A program made the position numbers and the translations under genes. A DNA stretch of 64,000 nucleotides, from NCBI RefSeq assembly GCF_021018805.1, contig NC_086258.1, positions 21,838,692-21,902,691 of the forward strand, in the 5' to 3' direction. This stretch comes from Prinia subflava. Taxonomy: Eukaryota; Chordata; Aves; Passeriformes; Cisticolidae. The notes below the pieces were generated by a model. It was not told the origin of the DNA. It made no database searches and was given only the letters and a program-made list of their open reading frames with translations. Positions 1 to 33,247 of this stretch are shown piece after piece (position 1 is the first letter of the stretch; every line of letters starts with the position of its first letter).

Positions 1-20937
<20,937 letters not shown>

Positions 20938-21060
20938 CTGTGCAGCGCCGGCCGCCGCCCGCCCGCCGCCCGCCGGCTCCGCCGCGCCCGCTCCGCCCCG
21001 CGCCCGCCGCGCTCCTTTAGCGCCGCGCCGGCCCCACCGCCCCCCGCCGCACCGCCCGCC
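20938..21060 (-). other. MYH10: MYH10 exon 1, non-coding (predicted; 5' end approximate)
   Basis: A strong donor, GCACAG|GTGAGG, lies at 20,937/20,938 on the minus strand inside the CpG island. It sits just downstream of the CCAAT cluster and in the right place to supply a non-coding first exon for exon 2. The 5' limit is only a guess from the position of the first CCAAT box (21,085). Confidence 0.5.
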
Positions 21061-21084
21061 CCCACCGCCGCGCGCCGCGCGCCC

Positions 21085-21263
21085 ATTGGTTTGCAGCCCC
21101 GTCCGTCAGCGGCTTCGCCCGCTCCCATTGGCCAGCGCCGCGGCCGCTCTCCGGCCACAGCCATAGCAACCTCCGCACGCTGTGGGCCGGCCCGCCCCCG
21201 CGGCGCGCCCCGCCTCCTCGGCGTCCATTGGCCCTCGTCACCCCGCAGCGCAGCTCTGATTGG
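21085..21263 (-). promoter_or_regulatory. MYH10: Cluster of four CCAAT (NF-Y type) boxes plus an RFX-like site
   Basis: CCAAT boxes on the minus strand lie at 21,085-21,089, 21,127-21,131, 21,227-21,231 and 21,259-21,263. A GTTGCTATGG motif at 21,161-21,170 resembles half of an RFX X-box. NF-Y and RFX often act together. The predicted target is the MYH10 start just below 21,085. Confidence 0.6.
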
Positions 21264-24200
21264 ACGGTCGCCACGCCCGTCAGGCGGACCCCACCCCCCG
21301 CTGCAGCACGGCCGGCGGGGGCGCGTCCCCAGTGCTGCAGCGAGCGGCGGGCGCGCGCCTCCCCCGCACCCGCCCGCGCGGCCCCGCGGCCCATCCCCGT
21401 CCCTATCCCCGGCACCGCCAACGGGAATGCGAGCGGGATGGGAGCCGGGCTGTGCAGAGCCCGGGCTCTGTTCTCACGCGGCCCGTCCCGCGCACCCGGC
21501 CGCAGCCCTCGGTGCCCGCCCCCGGGTCACTCCCCGGGCGGTCGCAGACACGCGGTGTCCCGGCCGAGTGTCCCCGCACCGCCTCTGCTGCCCCTGGGCC
21601 CCGCTGCCGCGGCCCGCCCGGCCCAGCTCCTGTTTTCCCCTCCTTGGCCATCACGCCGAGGTTTCGGAGCCCTCGTCCGCCGGGCAGCGCTGTCCGTGGA
21701 TCAGCCGGGGATGCGGGAGCTGCAGCGCGGGCAAGAGAGGCGTTTGCGGGGCCTCTGAGGACCCCGTGGGCTCGCTGCGCTCTAGAAGTGCTGCCGGGGG
21801 GCGTTGGGGATGCCTCGGGGGGCTGCTGGACCCCACGCTCCGGGGTTCATCACGGAGAGCTTCCCGGCACCGTGGCCTTTCCCGGCCTTTCCAGAGCCTT
21901 TCCCGTGTTTCGTCCCTGCCCGAGGCTCCCGGGGACCGCACGTGGTGCCCCAGCCCGGCAGGGTGGGCACAAGCCTGTGCCCGGAGCACGGCTGCCCCCG
22001 GCCCTGTGCCAGCCCCGAGCTCCAGGCTTGCTGCAGCTCCTGCCTTCCCGGCTCGGGAATCAAAGCCATTTTGGTGAGAGGAATTTGTGTCGGGTCCTCC
22101 TGACTGCGAGCGGGGTGAGGAGCTGGGACGTGTGGCCGGAGGGAGCATCAGACCTGTCCAGGGGCAGAGCTGGAATTTGAGGAATCCTGGGCCGGGCCGG
22201 GGACAGGAGCAGGGATGTCTCCCGTTCTCCGTGTGCTTAGGAAGCAGGACTTTCCATGATCTCCAAGGGAAGTGTTTCGGATCACACCTGCCATCACACC
22301 ACACAATCCAACTCAGCATTTTTGGACGGGTTGCAGGGTTGGAAAGGAGGCAGTCAGCCAGGCCGTGGGGTGCCAGGCGGCTGGCATGGCGCTGGCAGCT
22401 CACCCCAGCCCATCGCTGCACTCAGATCTGTTCCTGCGCAGCTCCCGGTGCTCGCCTTTCTCTCAAAGTCTCCCTCGTAATTACCATTGCAGTGGGAGGT
22501 CTTGCACGTCCTGTTTCTCCGAAAAATCAGGGTGTTGACTCGCAGGCAGATGAAAGGCAAAAGGCTCAACTGGTTCCTCCCCTGCATTTCGCTGTGCAAG
22601 GACTGTGCCACTCCTGGGCAGCCTGGCTCGATGGCCACTGCCCCGGGCAGCCCGAGGCAGCGGAGTGAGGCAACCACACGTGGATTTGGGCTTGCCTAAA
22701 TACAGGCACGTCCCAAGATTTACACTTTTTCCTTGCTCAGCTGTCAGATCTCCATGAGATGAGACGCTCAGCCAGTGTTCACAGAGCAATAGCAGCTCCC
22801 TGGCAGCGCCAGAACTTTCCAATGGAGAAGCCTGATACATGTTTTGCTCCCTTTGGAAAGATCACGGGCACAAGGAGCAGCACCAGGAGCAGCATCGTCT
22901 CCAGGTGTGGTCACCCCTCAAAGCAGACAAGGCCTGGAGATGGTGCAGAATCCAAACCTCGACACCCTCACACCCCAGGGCAGCACCTCCACATCTCCCT
23001 GCTTCCAGAAAACTTCCATTTTTACACATTCAGCATCGTTTAAAAGAGAAATAGAAACACCACCCAGAAAACATTAATCTAGGCACAAGCTCTTTGAGGA
23101 GTTTAGTTTCTTCTAGGAAATTATTTCCATGGAAAATCTTTGCGGATCCTGTAGATGCCATGTGGAGCGTGACTGGGTACAGCACTGGGTTATTATTTTT
23201 ATCACACCATTATTTTTATCCAAGCTTCTGTTAGGAAGGAATTCTCCAAATCCACTCAATGTCTTTAACCCATAGAGGGAAAGATAATATTTCTGTCTAA
23301 CCCATGAGACTGGAAAGAGCAGAGGCTGGAGAAAGCAGAGAGAAATATCTTCCATATAGGAGTTTTATTTAAACAGAAATTCAGCTGGTCACTAATCTTA
23401 AAATTGCCCCTGTGCCTTTACACAGAAGTCTCTTCATACCTTGGCTACCAGGACATGCTCAAGGCAAAGCCTGTTCCATGGGTGTTTCCAGAGCTGGGAC
23501 CAGGAAGGTAAATAAGGACCACTGAAGCCTGAAGCAGCACTTAATATATTTAAAACTACACAGAGAATTTAAGTGAAAATTGCTCCATTTGTTTCTAGTT
23601 TAGAGGTTCTTGCTACTAGTGGCTTGTCCTGTGAGGCTCCTTTCCATACTAGGGGATATTCCCCTGCCTCCCCAGGCTGCCTGGGACAGCACCAAGCAGG
23701 ATAAACTTCTGCAAGGGAAGATGCCCCTGACTCCCCACAGCAGCTTCTTCTGTCCCATGTCCTTGCAGCGTCCACAAATGAGCCAAAACCCCCTCATTCC
23801 TTGACTATTTGGCACTTCTGCTTCCTGCAGAGGCTGGTGTCCTCCCCATCTGTCTGTGGGAGCTTCTAGATGTATCTCCAAGAGTTACAGGAGCCCGTAG
23901 AGACCAGAATATCTTGGCCTCTTTCTGGGTCAGATTTTTCCCCTGTAACTTCAAGCCCTGAACAATTCTGAGCCAGGATTTAGATCCAATATTTAAATGC
24001 AGGTGTTGCATATGCAAGGAACAAGGTTTGTGCTTAGTGGTGGCAAGGGGACACCTAAATAAAATCCAAGTGAATTCATTTCCCAGTTCCAGTCCTGACC
24101 TGCTGTGGCTTTGGGTGGCCACAGCACCTCCCTGCCACAGGGAAGAGATATCACTGTGCCCATTTGCCATGCCAGAGGTGAGGTCACGTTTGAGGCTGTG

Positions 24201-25391
24201 ACTCCTTCGAAGGAAGGTGGAGGAAAAGGCAGAATTGCTCGTGAACAAACTGCCTACTTTGTTGTGCGGGATCAAAACAGAGAGATGTAGGGATAAAAGA
24301 GAAATTATTCCACGAGAAAATTACTTTATAATAAACATTTCTATGTGAGAAGCTTGAAAGGAATGGGAAATTCAAGCCTCATGCTTGATGCTGGAGTTTC
24401 AAAGCTTTCTGAGCTGTCCTAAATGGCAGTAAGATGAGGTTACATTTATTTCTTGCAGCAGACTGTCCTCCGGGGCCACAGCAGTTATTTCATCTCATGT
24501 GTCAATAGGAAACGTTCCCAAACAGGAGGGATCGGCACCAAACACGAGCTCCATTGTCTCACCCAGCATAAATTTCAGTCCTGGAGAGTTTTAAAAGTTC
24601 GCTAAATCAGGAATGGAAAGTGTGCTCCTTCCTCTCCAAAGGGGATTGCACAAGGGCTGGCTGGCTGGGCCGCAGTGACCCTGATGTCACAGCAGCAGAA
24701 ATAGCCACCTCTGCTGGGAGTGAGGCGAGGCCTGAGCTGCAGAGGGATGGCTTTGCCTTCGCTCCCAGCACACCTCCCAGCCTGCACAGCTCTCCTCACA
24801 GCTGCTGGCAGCCAAGGCACTCCATGGAGCATCCCCAAGGGCTGGAGCAGAGGGCAGGGCTGAGATCCAGCCGGGATGGTGCTGCAGCAAGGCCTGGGTG
24901 TGCAGGGGGCACCTGTGCTCAGCTGCTCCTTGCTTTCTGTCCTCCTTCTCTCCACCCATCATGCTGGGAAGGAGCAGAAACTGGGAAGGCAGAGCAGGAT
25001 TTTCACAACCATGCCTTCCACTCTCAGCACAAGGGTTTGGCATGCAGGGCTCTTCCCTCAAGGAACAGGAAGGCTCATTCTCAAATGAGCTTAAACCCAT
25101 CCAGAAATCTGAACCTCCCTTCTCTGGGAAGGTTTGTCTGCCAGATCTTGCCCCCCCTACCCTGCTCACCATCCCCTGGGATCGGAAATGCCCTGGGAAA
25201 ACCACGTGTGGCAGGTTTGGGAAGCTGCCATGGTACCTATGTCTGACTGAGGGCTTTCGGTTCTCATCCCAGTTACACCAGCTTGCACTGCTGAAGCTCA
25301 TCACTTGCAATATTGTTTTTAAGGGATTTTTAAAAGGATTTTTTAAATTATTTACTTATTATATAGTAGAAAGGCCAGAAGAAAGTTTTAT
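21264..25391. other. Intergenic DNA upstream of MYH10
   Basis: The first 0.8 kb is still GC-rich. A plus-strand open frame of 443 codons overlaps the CpG island (20,746-22,077), but its composition (Pro, Ala, Arg, Ser) is what any frame would give in such DNA. No exon of a known neighbour was recognised. A divergent non-coding transcript from the promoter is possible but cannot be shown. Confidence 0.5.
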
Positions 25392-25475
25392 TGGGCATCT
25401 TAGAATCAGAGGGTAAATCAAGCTGGAATGAACATCACAAGATCATCTAGTTCAACCTAGCTAGGATTTTGAAGA
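25392..25475 (-). mobile_element. CR1 LINE 3' fragment
   Basis: On the plus strand the order AGAATCAGAGGG, then CACAAGATCATCTAGTTCAA, is the reverse complement of a CR1 3' end. It is short and diverged. Confidence 0.6.
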
Positions 25476-28344
25476 CTTAAATAAAGAAAATGGTGGAAGT
25501 TTCCCATGGATCCACTTGCAAGGGGCACATTTCCCAGGCCTTGTCCAGAGCTGGCCTTTGCTCAGCACAACTGCAGGATTAGGTGTGTGAATGCCAGCAG
25601 CATGAGCCTGTCCTGCAGAGCTCTCCCCATGGGAAAGATTCCCCTCCTCACATTTTGGCTGTGGGGTTTGTTTGTAGACTGATTTCTCGTGGCCCATCTT
25701 CATTTCCCACAGACAGGGCTTAGTCCTGGTCCAGCATCCACCACCCTGGCTGGAAAACCCCATTTACCCCCTGTTCCTCTGCCCACACTGCTAGGGCAAC
25801 TAAATGCCCCATAAAATGGGGAAACAAATGCCCTGTTTATACTCAGGCACTCCCAACAGGATTATCTGCCATTTCTTACATAAAAATACAGAAGTGGTGC
25901 CAAAACACATGAGCCCCCTGCACAGCCCAGGGTTTCTCACCACCCTGCAGTGGCCCTTGGCTGAAGGGGCCAAATCCTTCCTCTTGAGACAGAACCTCCG
26001 TTCAAGACCAATCACTCCTTTGTGGAGAAGACTTCATGAGCCCACCCCTTTTTTACCCAAATGAGGGATCAATAAAGAAGAAACAGTGTGGAAAATTCCC
26101 ATCAGTGCCCGTGGTGGGAGCCCTGGCCATGCCCTGGCTGCAAGGAGAGCAGGCTGTTCTGCAGGGGGGCCAGGCTGTGCCAGGGGGTGGCATGCTGAGC
26201 ACTGAGGGGACACTGGGACCAAGGCTGGCCCAGGTGTCCCCCAGCCCTCGGGTGGAACAGGATGGGACCTCACTGCCAACTAAGCCTCTCCCTGCACACC
26301 CCAGCTCCACTCCCACCTGCCATCAGAGCCTCTCCCAAATGTGCCAAAAAGGAGAAAAGCCCTTCAGAGCCTCCTCTGAGGAGCAAACACTCAAGAACTG
26401 AGTGAGGACAGCATCCAACAGACCCCAGAGGAGAACCTTCCAGCAGGAGCAGAGATCTGATAGCTGCTGGGGTACCTCAGGAGCCTGGGCCCCATTTTTA
26501 AAGACAAATAATACATTTAGGATGTCTCCCTGCCTTGTGAGAAGGTGTGAGTCCCTCAGAGCCCGCCTGAGGAAGGCACAGACATTGTCCAGAGCACCAG
26601 GAGGTCCCACCACACTGCCACCAGTGCCCAGGGCCAGCAGCGACTTCAGCTCCTTGAGACCTGACCACAAGAGCTTGTGTCTGCCTAAAAAACCACAGAG
26701 AAGCATTCCCAGGCCCTGCCTCGTGTTTGGACATGGGCACAGGCAATGCCAGCTCCCCTAACCCTGTCCAACCCTCTCACACTTCACAAGTGTGTGTTTG
26801 CCCAGCCAGGCTCCAGCCCTGCACCTCTGACCAGCTCCAGTGCCCAGCAAGTGGCAAGTGACGGCGTGCAGGGTCTGCCCAGGCAATTCCAGTGCACCGG
26901 GGGTTTTCCCAGCTCTACTTGGAGCCTCCTGCTAGACTCTGCAGTCTTTAATTGGAGCTGATTTACGGCATTTTTATTGCTGCAGACAGCCAGCAGTTGG
27001 CACAGCAGGCAGCTTTAATATTACTTTTGCATTTTGTTATTGAATCACCAGCTTGGAAGGCAATTGCGGGGCTTTTTATAGCTGCAGCCTGGCACCACAG
27101 CTCCTGGCTGGGCTGTGCAGAGCTCAGGGTGCCCCCCGGGCCAGCGGGAGCACGGCCAGCACACAGGGCACCAGCCTGTGTGAGAGCTCAGGGACACCCC
27201 TGCTCCAGCTCCAGCACCACTGCTCAGACACTGCTCTGGGGCTCCTCGGGACTTTACTGCCCTGCAAGGTTGGCCTTGAGGTCAACCCTCACCTGGAGAT
27301 GTTCACCCTCCCAGGATGCAAAACGCAGCTTCTGCTGTGGAGCAGGAGATACAATCCAGGCTGGACCTCCCAGTCACTCCCAGCTCAGGACAGCTCAGAG
27401 GAGGCAGAGGAGCATGTGCCAGCTGCTGTCACCCTCCTGTGTCCTGCAGAGGCTGTGACAGGCGCAGTGGCTTTAGGATGTGCCTTTTGCTGCGACTCAC
27501 ACTCTCCATCCATGGTGTCATGGTCTCAGAGGCGTGAGGGATCTCTGTTCTGGTCCAGATCACCTCTGTGCAGGGGGGTGAGAAAGTGTGCTGAGAGGGA
27601 GCAGGGTGGTCTCCTGTTATCAACTTATTACACACAGTTGGTTTTACCATGTTCTGAAGGAGCCCACGGATCTTCACAAGTCTCCTCTGTGGTTATTCCT
27701 CTTTGCCTTAAAAGCAGGAGGGTCTGGCCTGGTGGACACCAGCTCCAGACTGGTTAATGCCAGCTGGAGAAACCCTCTCCCCTAGAAACCCAGCAGCTGA
27801 GTCCAAAAGATAAAAGCTGGAAGATGAATTCTGGCTGGGGAATGTCCCTGCAGGCCGTGTTCTGCTCCCATCCCTCGGGGGGAGCAGGGATTCCCTTGGC
27901 AGCCAGGCTCGCCCTGGGATAGCAGCCCACAGCCACGGTCTCATTCAATCTCATTCAATCCAATTTAATGATTGACTGAACTCTGCTGGGTTAATTAAGC
28001 AGCCAATACTCAGCTATCAGCTGGTGGGTGAGTGTGTAATTCATATGCCAACCCCTTCCCCGGGCTGGGGGATCGATCCCAGCATATAAGCGCCCTGGGG
28101 CCATGAGGATGAGCAGGGTGAGCAGCAGTTAACCCCTGGCACAGCCCACACAGCACATCCTGCAGAGCCCAGCCCCACAGGGCCTTCCCTGTGCCAAAGG
28201 GAAAAGCACCTTGCACATCCCTGTCAGGCTCAGGGCGTGCCCCCTCTGTGGCCTGGGCGCTGGGATCCTGCTGGCAGTGTCTGGCCCCCTCCAGACGCTG
28301 CAGATGTGCTCTGCAGGTTTACCTCATCCCCAAGGCACGGCCCT
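25476..28344. other. Intergenic DNA with AT-rich islands
   Basis: No gene was recognised. Two AT-rich islands stand out in otherwise GC-rich DNA: about 26,945-27,095 and about 27,945-28,100. The second carries a perfect 12-bp palindrome (28,069-28,080) followed by a TATA-like CATATAAG at about 28,083-28,090. Confidence 0.5.
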
Positions 28345-28490
28345 CAAAGGATCACAGCCTCATCAGGGTTAGAAGGGCACCTTTGGAGATCATCTAATCC
28401 ACCTCCCCGCCAAGGCAGGGTCACCCTGCGCAGGTGACACAGGAACTCACCTGGGTGAGCTTCAAATGCCTTTGCTGATGGGGTGAAGTG
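28345..28490 (-). mobile_element. CR1 LINE 3' fragment
   Basis: The plus strand reads AAGGATCACAGCCTCATCAG, then GGAGATCATCTAATCCACCT and CAAGGCAGGGTCACC. This is the reverse complement of the 3' part of an avian CR1. The 5' limit is unclear and the element may run on some tens of bases further. Confidence 0.75.
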
Positions 28491-30700
28491 TCCCCAGCTG
28501 CCAGAAGGGGACCTGCAGCAGCTGCCTGGGCTGGCTGGGGAAAGTTTCAGTCTCCCCTTCACACAGAGAGCAATCCAGCACTGGCAAAGGGCTGGAGCAG
28601 GGAACTCCCTCACCAATCCCAGCAGGGACAGCTCAGCCATGGGGTGACCCCTAAAATATGTCAGTGCTTGTTCCCACCCTGCAAATGGCACTGGATTGAG
28701 CTCTGTTGGTGGAAAATGCAGATGGGAGGAGTGGGAGAGAGCCACAGCCCAGAGCCTGGAACTCCTGGGTAGCACAGAAGTGGGTGCCAGAAATGCAGAG
28801 TACAGTTCCTGTACAGTGTGACATCAGGGCTGAAAGGGCAGAGCACCTGGGAATCAGGGTGCTGCCAACACGGGCATCCCACCCCTCCCATCAGCAGAAC
28901 CTGATCCCCATAGTCATTTCCCAGTTCCTCTGGGAACATTTTCATGGGCCTGTTCCTGTGAACATCTCCCCATTCCCATGACTCACATGCAGGCAGCATT
29001 CCCAAATCCCACCTTGGCATGGGCACAGCCTGTGCCAGTGGGATGGAGAAGCTCACGTGCTCCTCAATGATTGCTCCCAGACAGAGGAGAGCTGAGCACC
29101 ATAGGGGCCATGCTCAGCAGAGCTTTAGGATGAAGAAGACAAAGGTGATTTGCAAATGATTCAATGATTTCGTTTTTAATTGGACTCGTGCCTTTCCTCA
29201 CCTGCTTAAGATGGATGAGATTGGTCTGAGCCTCTGAAAGGGCTGTTTGTAAAACAAACAAACAGGATATTAATTATCCTGGAAGTTAACCTTGGCTGGA
29301 AGGCACTGGAGGAAGGTCTGCTGCTCCTCAGGGTTGATCCCTGGTGGGTTCGGGTGCTGTTCCTGGTGATTTGTGTATCAGCACAGGAGAGGCTGCTGCC
29401 ACCTCCCTTTAACCCATCCAGAGCCCCAGGGGAGAGAGCCCACACAGCCCAGTGGCACCAGTTTGATGAGCCTGTCTGGCACAGGAATTTAAGGTCATGT
29501 GCAGATGGAGCCACTGTGACTTCCCCCACCTCTGCTAAAGAATCCTGGTGCTGCATTTTTAACAGACTCCCTTCCTCTGCGTGCATTTACACCCCGGGGT
29601 TTAAAGAGCCTGAAATGAATGTCCCTGGTTGCTCAGCTTTTTGTCATGGTTTATTTATTAATTATTTCTTAGTTGTCATTTTATGTGTGCTGTTATTCAA
29701 TCACCAGCAGGGTGGAAGCTAAACTTGATTCCAGAAAGAATAAATGCCCTTTTTCTGTGCTGTTTTCTACTGAAGCAGCCTCTGCAGGTGCTGCTGTGCC
29801 TGAAGGGCAGAGAGTCAAGGGATTTTTCAATGTTAAATCATGTGGAAATCAGCAGAGAGGGGGAGTGGTCACACAGGGGCTGCGTTTGAAGAGTGCTGAG
29901 CAATGATGGGTTTGCATGGCACAAAAAACACCAAAGGAGATGAAACAGCACAGGAGGAACCAGCAGAGCTTGGAGGTGAAGGAATCCCTTCATTCCAGCC
30001 CTGCAGCAAAGCAATGAGGAACCACTGACAAAAGCCTCTGGGCCACTGCACCCAGAGTCCACTCTCAGCTCTGGGGGCCTGGGGGCCCAGGTGGGGTGCA
30101 AGCCCACTATTTTAGGGTGTGTAAAGGGGTAACTGTGCCACATCCAGGCAATTCCTAAGCATTTTAAAGGATGGCAGCCCATGCTGCAGGGAACAGAGCT
30201 CATGACTCACAGCAGGACATGCAGCCAGTGGGGGGTTTCATACACACATCCTTGTCAGGGATTTCATTTTTCCATAGGGCTCTTTCCCCTCCATCCTCCC
30301 ATTTCAATTTAAATTCCCTGTCAGGGTCCCAAAAGAGGCCAGTCTTCACCCCCAGCTGAACGACTGCAGGACCTGCAATGAGTTAGGGCTGAATTCCTGC
30401 CAGCCCTTCTGGTAACGTTTAAAGAGGCCCTGGCTCCTGGCCAGAGCCGCGCTGGAGGCAGAGCTTGACAGGAGTGAAGATATTGCAGGATGTCTGGGAG
30501 ACAACCCCGCTCCGGGTTAGATCACAGCCCTCGGCAGCAGATCCCTGATCAGGGAAAGGCTGATGGGCTCTCTCAGGGCCAAAAGTCCCTTCAAAGCCTG
30601 AGAGGCACAATGCAATTTATTTATTTCTCATATGTAAAAATGCTCTTACTTGAAGGCGTCTTGTAGGGGTCAAGATTTCAAATCCTCCAAAATTCAAATG
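28491..30700. other. Intergenic DNA, no gene recognised
   Basis: This is unique-looking sequence without recognisable exons. An AT-rich island at about 29,640-29,735 contains TTATTCAATCACCAGC, close to TTATTGAATCACCAGC in the island near 27.04 kb. Confidence 0.45.
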
Positions 30701-30840
30701 TGGTCAGTTTTTGTTGTTGTTATTGTTGTTTGGTTGGTTTTCTTGTGGCTTTGTTTGTTTGCTTGGGGTTTTGGTGGGTTTTCGTGTTTGTTTGGTTTCG
30801 TTTGAGGGGTTTTTTTGTGTTTTTGTTTGTTTTACAAACT
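30700..30840. repeat. G/T-rich low-complexity tract
   Basis: Irregular TTTG, TTGG and TTG units run for about 140 bp on the plus strand, with no coding character despite an open frame. Confidence 0.8.
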
Positions 30841-30921
30841 CGACCCTGCTGGCCTCACCCACCCGCGGGGCCGCGGCTGCGGAGGGGTTAAAGCTCCTCC
30901 ATCAGCGAGCACTGTCCCCGG

Positions 30922-31110
30922 GGATCCATCGGCATCCCAGCCCTGCCCCGGGATCCATCGGCATCCCAGCCCTGCCCCGGGATCCATCGGCATCCCAGCC
31001 CTGCCCCGGGATCCATCGGCATCCCAGCCCTGCCCCGGGATCCATCGGCATCCCGGCCCTGCCCCTGGGATCCATCGGCATCCCGGCCCTGCCCCGGGGC
31101 TCCACTCGCA
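30922..31110. repeat. Minisatellite, 29-bp unit, six copies plus a partial one
   Basis: Copies start near 30,922, 30,951, 30,980, 31,009, 31,038 and 31,068. Each reads GGATCCATCGGCATCCC followed by a GCCCTGCCCC-type end. The copies are almost identical, which suggests recent expansion. Because 29 is not a multiple of three, all the long frames across it are artefacts. Confidence 0.95.
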
Positions 31111-31149
31111 CGGCTGAATGCGCACAGTGGGGACCGCTGGGGTGGCCAG

Positions 31150-31376
31150 ATGTCTGTCTGTCCCTGCCGAGGTGTGTGTCTGTCCCTGCCGAGGTGTGTG
31201 TCTGTCCCTGCTGAGCTGTCTGCCCCTGCTGAGGTGTCTGTCTGTCCCTGGTAGGTGTCTGTCTGTCCCTGGTAGGTGTCTGTCTGTCCCTGGTAGATGT
31301 CTGTCTGTCCCTGCTGAGGTGTCTGTCTGTCCCTGGTAGGTGTCTGTCTGTCCCTGCTGAGCTGTCTGTCCCTGAG
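31150..31376. repeat. Minisatellite of about 21 bp based on GTCTGTCTGTCCCTG
   Basis: About ten imperfect copies of TGTCTGTCTGTCCCTG followed by GTAGG, CTGAGG or CCGAGG lie directly beside the 29-bp array. Open frames in all directions reflect the repeat. Confidence 0.9.
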
Positions 31377-31675
31377 CCCCTTCCCTGCACATCCCCAGCT
31401 GCTGGGATCTGCTGTCCCAAAGGACAGATGTGCTGGCTGGGGAGGGTGTGGTTTAGGGAAATGTTTCTAAGGTTTTATTTTACTCCTCATTTTCCTGCTC
31501 TGATTTTGTTCACAAGAAATTCAGTTAATATCTCTAATTCGAGCCTTTTTGCCTGTGATGGTATTTGCTGAGTGATCTCTCCTGGCCCTCATCCCAAATC
31601 CATCACAGCCTCTTGCTTCCCATGCACTCACAGCCCTCGTGGGGCTTGTCCCATGTCCCTGGTGCTGGCAGGAGC

Positions 31676-31899
31676 CTGGCTGAAGCCACTCTTTTCAACA
31701 CCACACCTGGGATATCACATGGGTTCGCCCAGAAAGGCAGAGCCGAGGCTCTGGAGGCTGATTTGGCATCATGATAAGTTACATTCAAAAATGGCATCGA
31801 GCTGGGGTTATGGAGGGCTCAAACAGCAGAAGTTTGGGGTGAGTAATTGCATAAGGTCATTGCTACTCACTTAAACCCAAATGTTACAAATCCAGGAAA
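31676..31899 (+). repeat. Left arm of a long inverted repeat
   Basis: These roughly 224 bases are the reverse complement of 32,586-32,814. The only differences I see are a short indel around the GGCATCATGATAAG segment (the right arm is about 5 bases longer) and a few single-base changes, for example T/C in ATTGCATAAGG. The arm runs from CTGGCTGAAGCC to TCCAGGAAA. I do not recognise the family. Confidence 0.9.
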
Positions 31900-32585
31900 A
31901 GCCCTGCACCGTCCCTGGGGCTGCCAGCTCCTGCTCCCAGCCAGCCCCAGCAGCTTCCCCAGTGTCCCCAGCATGGCTTTTACTGGGCCAGTCCCCTGTG
32001 CTGCTGTGTCCCTGCCACAGAGACATTTGTCCCCCAGCTGGGCACATCTCTGGCTGGAAATCCCATGGGAAAGGGTCCTGGTCCCAGCAGGGTTCTCCCT
32101 TTGACACTGCAGCACCCCAGGGCCCACAGCACCCATCCCCAGCTCTCCGCCAGCTCACACTGGCTGTTCACATTTTCAGCCTTCTCTTCACTGGCACAAA
32201 AATATTTTTTTTTCTCTTTTTCAGTCCCTCAAGTCTCTGGTTGTCTGAAACATCCTCACTGCTGTTCAGGAATAACCAAAGGCTGGATGTGGCGGGGGTG
32301 GAATGTGTGCAGGCAGGCTGGACCACACACAACCTGGCCCAGGAGCTGGGAGGAAATAGATTTAATTCCAAATTCCATTCCCTCCTTTTCCTGGGCTTCG
32401 CTGGAGGTGCTGTCCCTGCTCCACAGTGACAGAGGGATCCACCCACTGTGGCTGGATTAGATGGAACCCACTCTTACAGACCTGCTTCATTTCTCCCCTC
32501 CCTGGTTCTATCACAGGTGTTTTGTGCCTGATCTCTGCATTCCTGACATGCCTGGAATTCCCTGATGCTTAACCTCAGATCCGAA
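31900..32585. other. Spacer between inverted-repeat arms
   Basis: About 686 bp. Open frames exist, but none resembles a known protein such as a transposase. Confidence 0.6.
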
Positions 32586-32814
32586 TTTCCTGGATTTGTA
32601 ACATTTGGGTTTAAGTGAGTAGCAATGACCTTGTGCAATTACTCACCCCAAACTTCTGCTGTTTGAGCCCTCCATAACCCCAGCTCGATGCCATTTTTGA
32701 ATGTAACATCAATTTGCTTGATGCCAAATCAGCCTCCAGAGCCTCGGCTCTGCCTTTCTGGGCGAACCCATGTGATATCCCAGGTGTGGTGTTGAAAAGA
32801 GTGGCTTCAGCCAG
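32586..32814 (-). repeat. Right arm of a long inverted repeat
   Basis: This is the reverse-complement partner of 31,676-31,899, separated from it by about 686 bp of single-copy DNA. A transcript across both arms could fold into a long double-stranded stem. Confidence 0.9.
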
Positions 32815-33247
32815 AAGTCTTTCCCTCTCTCACACTCACATGTTGTGCAGCTTGGTGGGAGGCAGACCTGGAGCACACCTGAACTTCCTCCAGCTTCCAC
32901 CCAGCACCCCCGCCTCCCATGCCACGGACACCAGCAGTGCCACAGGGACAGCTGACACCTCCAGGGATCTCTGGCTGCTCCCAGCCATCAGCTTTTCCTT
33001 TCTCAGCACTGAAGAAGTCCCTTCAACATTTTCAAGCTGCTGAGCTGTGGCGCAGAGCTCTTCTGCTCACCAGCAGCCACAGGGTGAGCGGGTGTGAGGC
33101 AGCTCCAGAGGCTGCTCGTGGCCTTGTTGCTTTATGCCAGATTTTATCTGGCCTCTGCTGCTTGCAGAAGTTGTATTTCCTGGGAATAACTGTGGGGAAG
33201 GCAGGTAAAATGTGGAAGCCTGAAAGCCCTTGAAGGCAAATATCCAC

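Noticed and set aside
30711..31420. Long frames with DPSASQPCPG or RDRQTSTRDRQT repeats
   Set aside because: Artefacts of the 29-bp and 21-bp minisatellites; the 29-bp period rotates through all frames.
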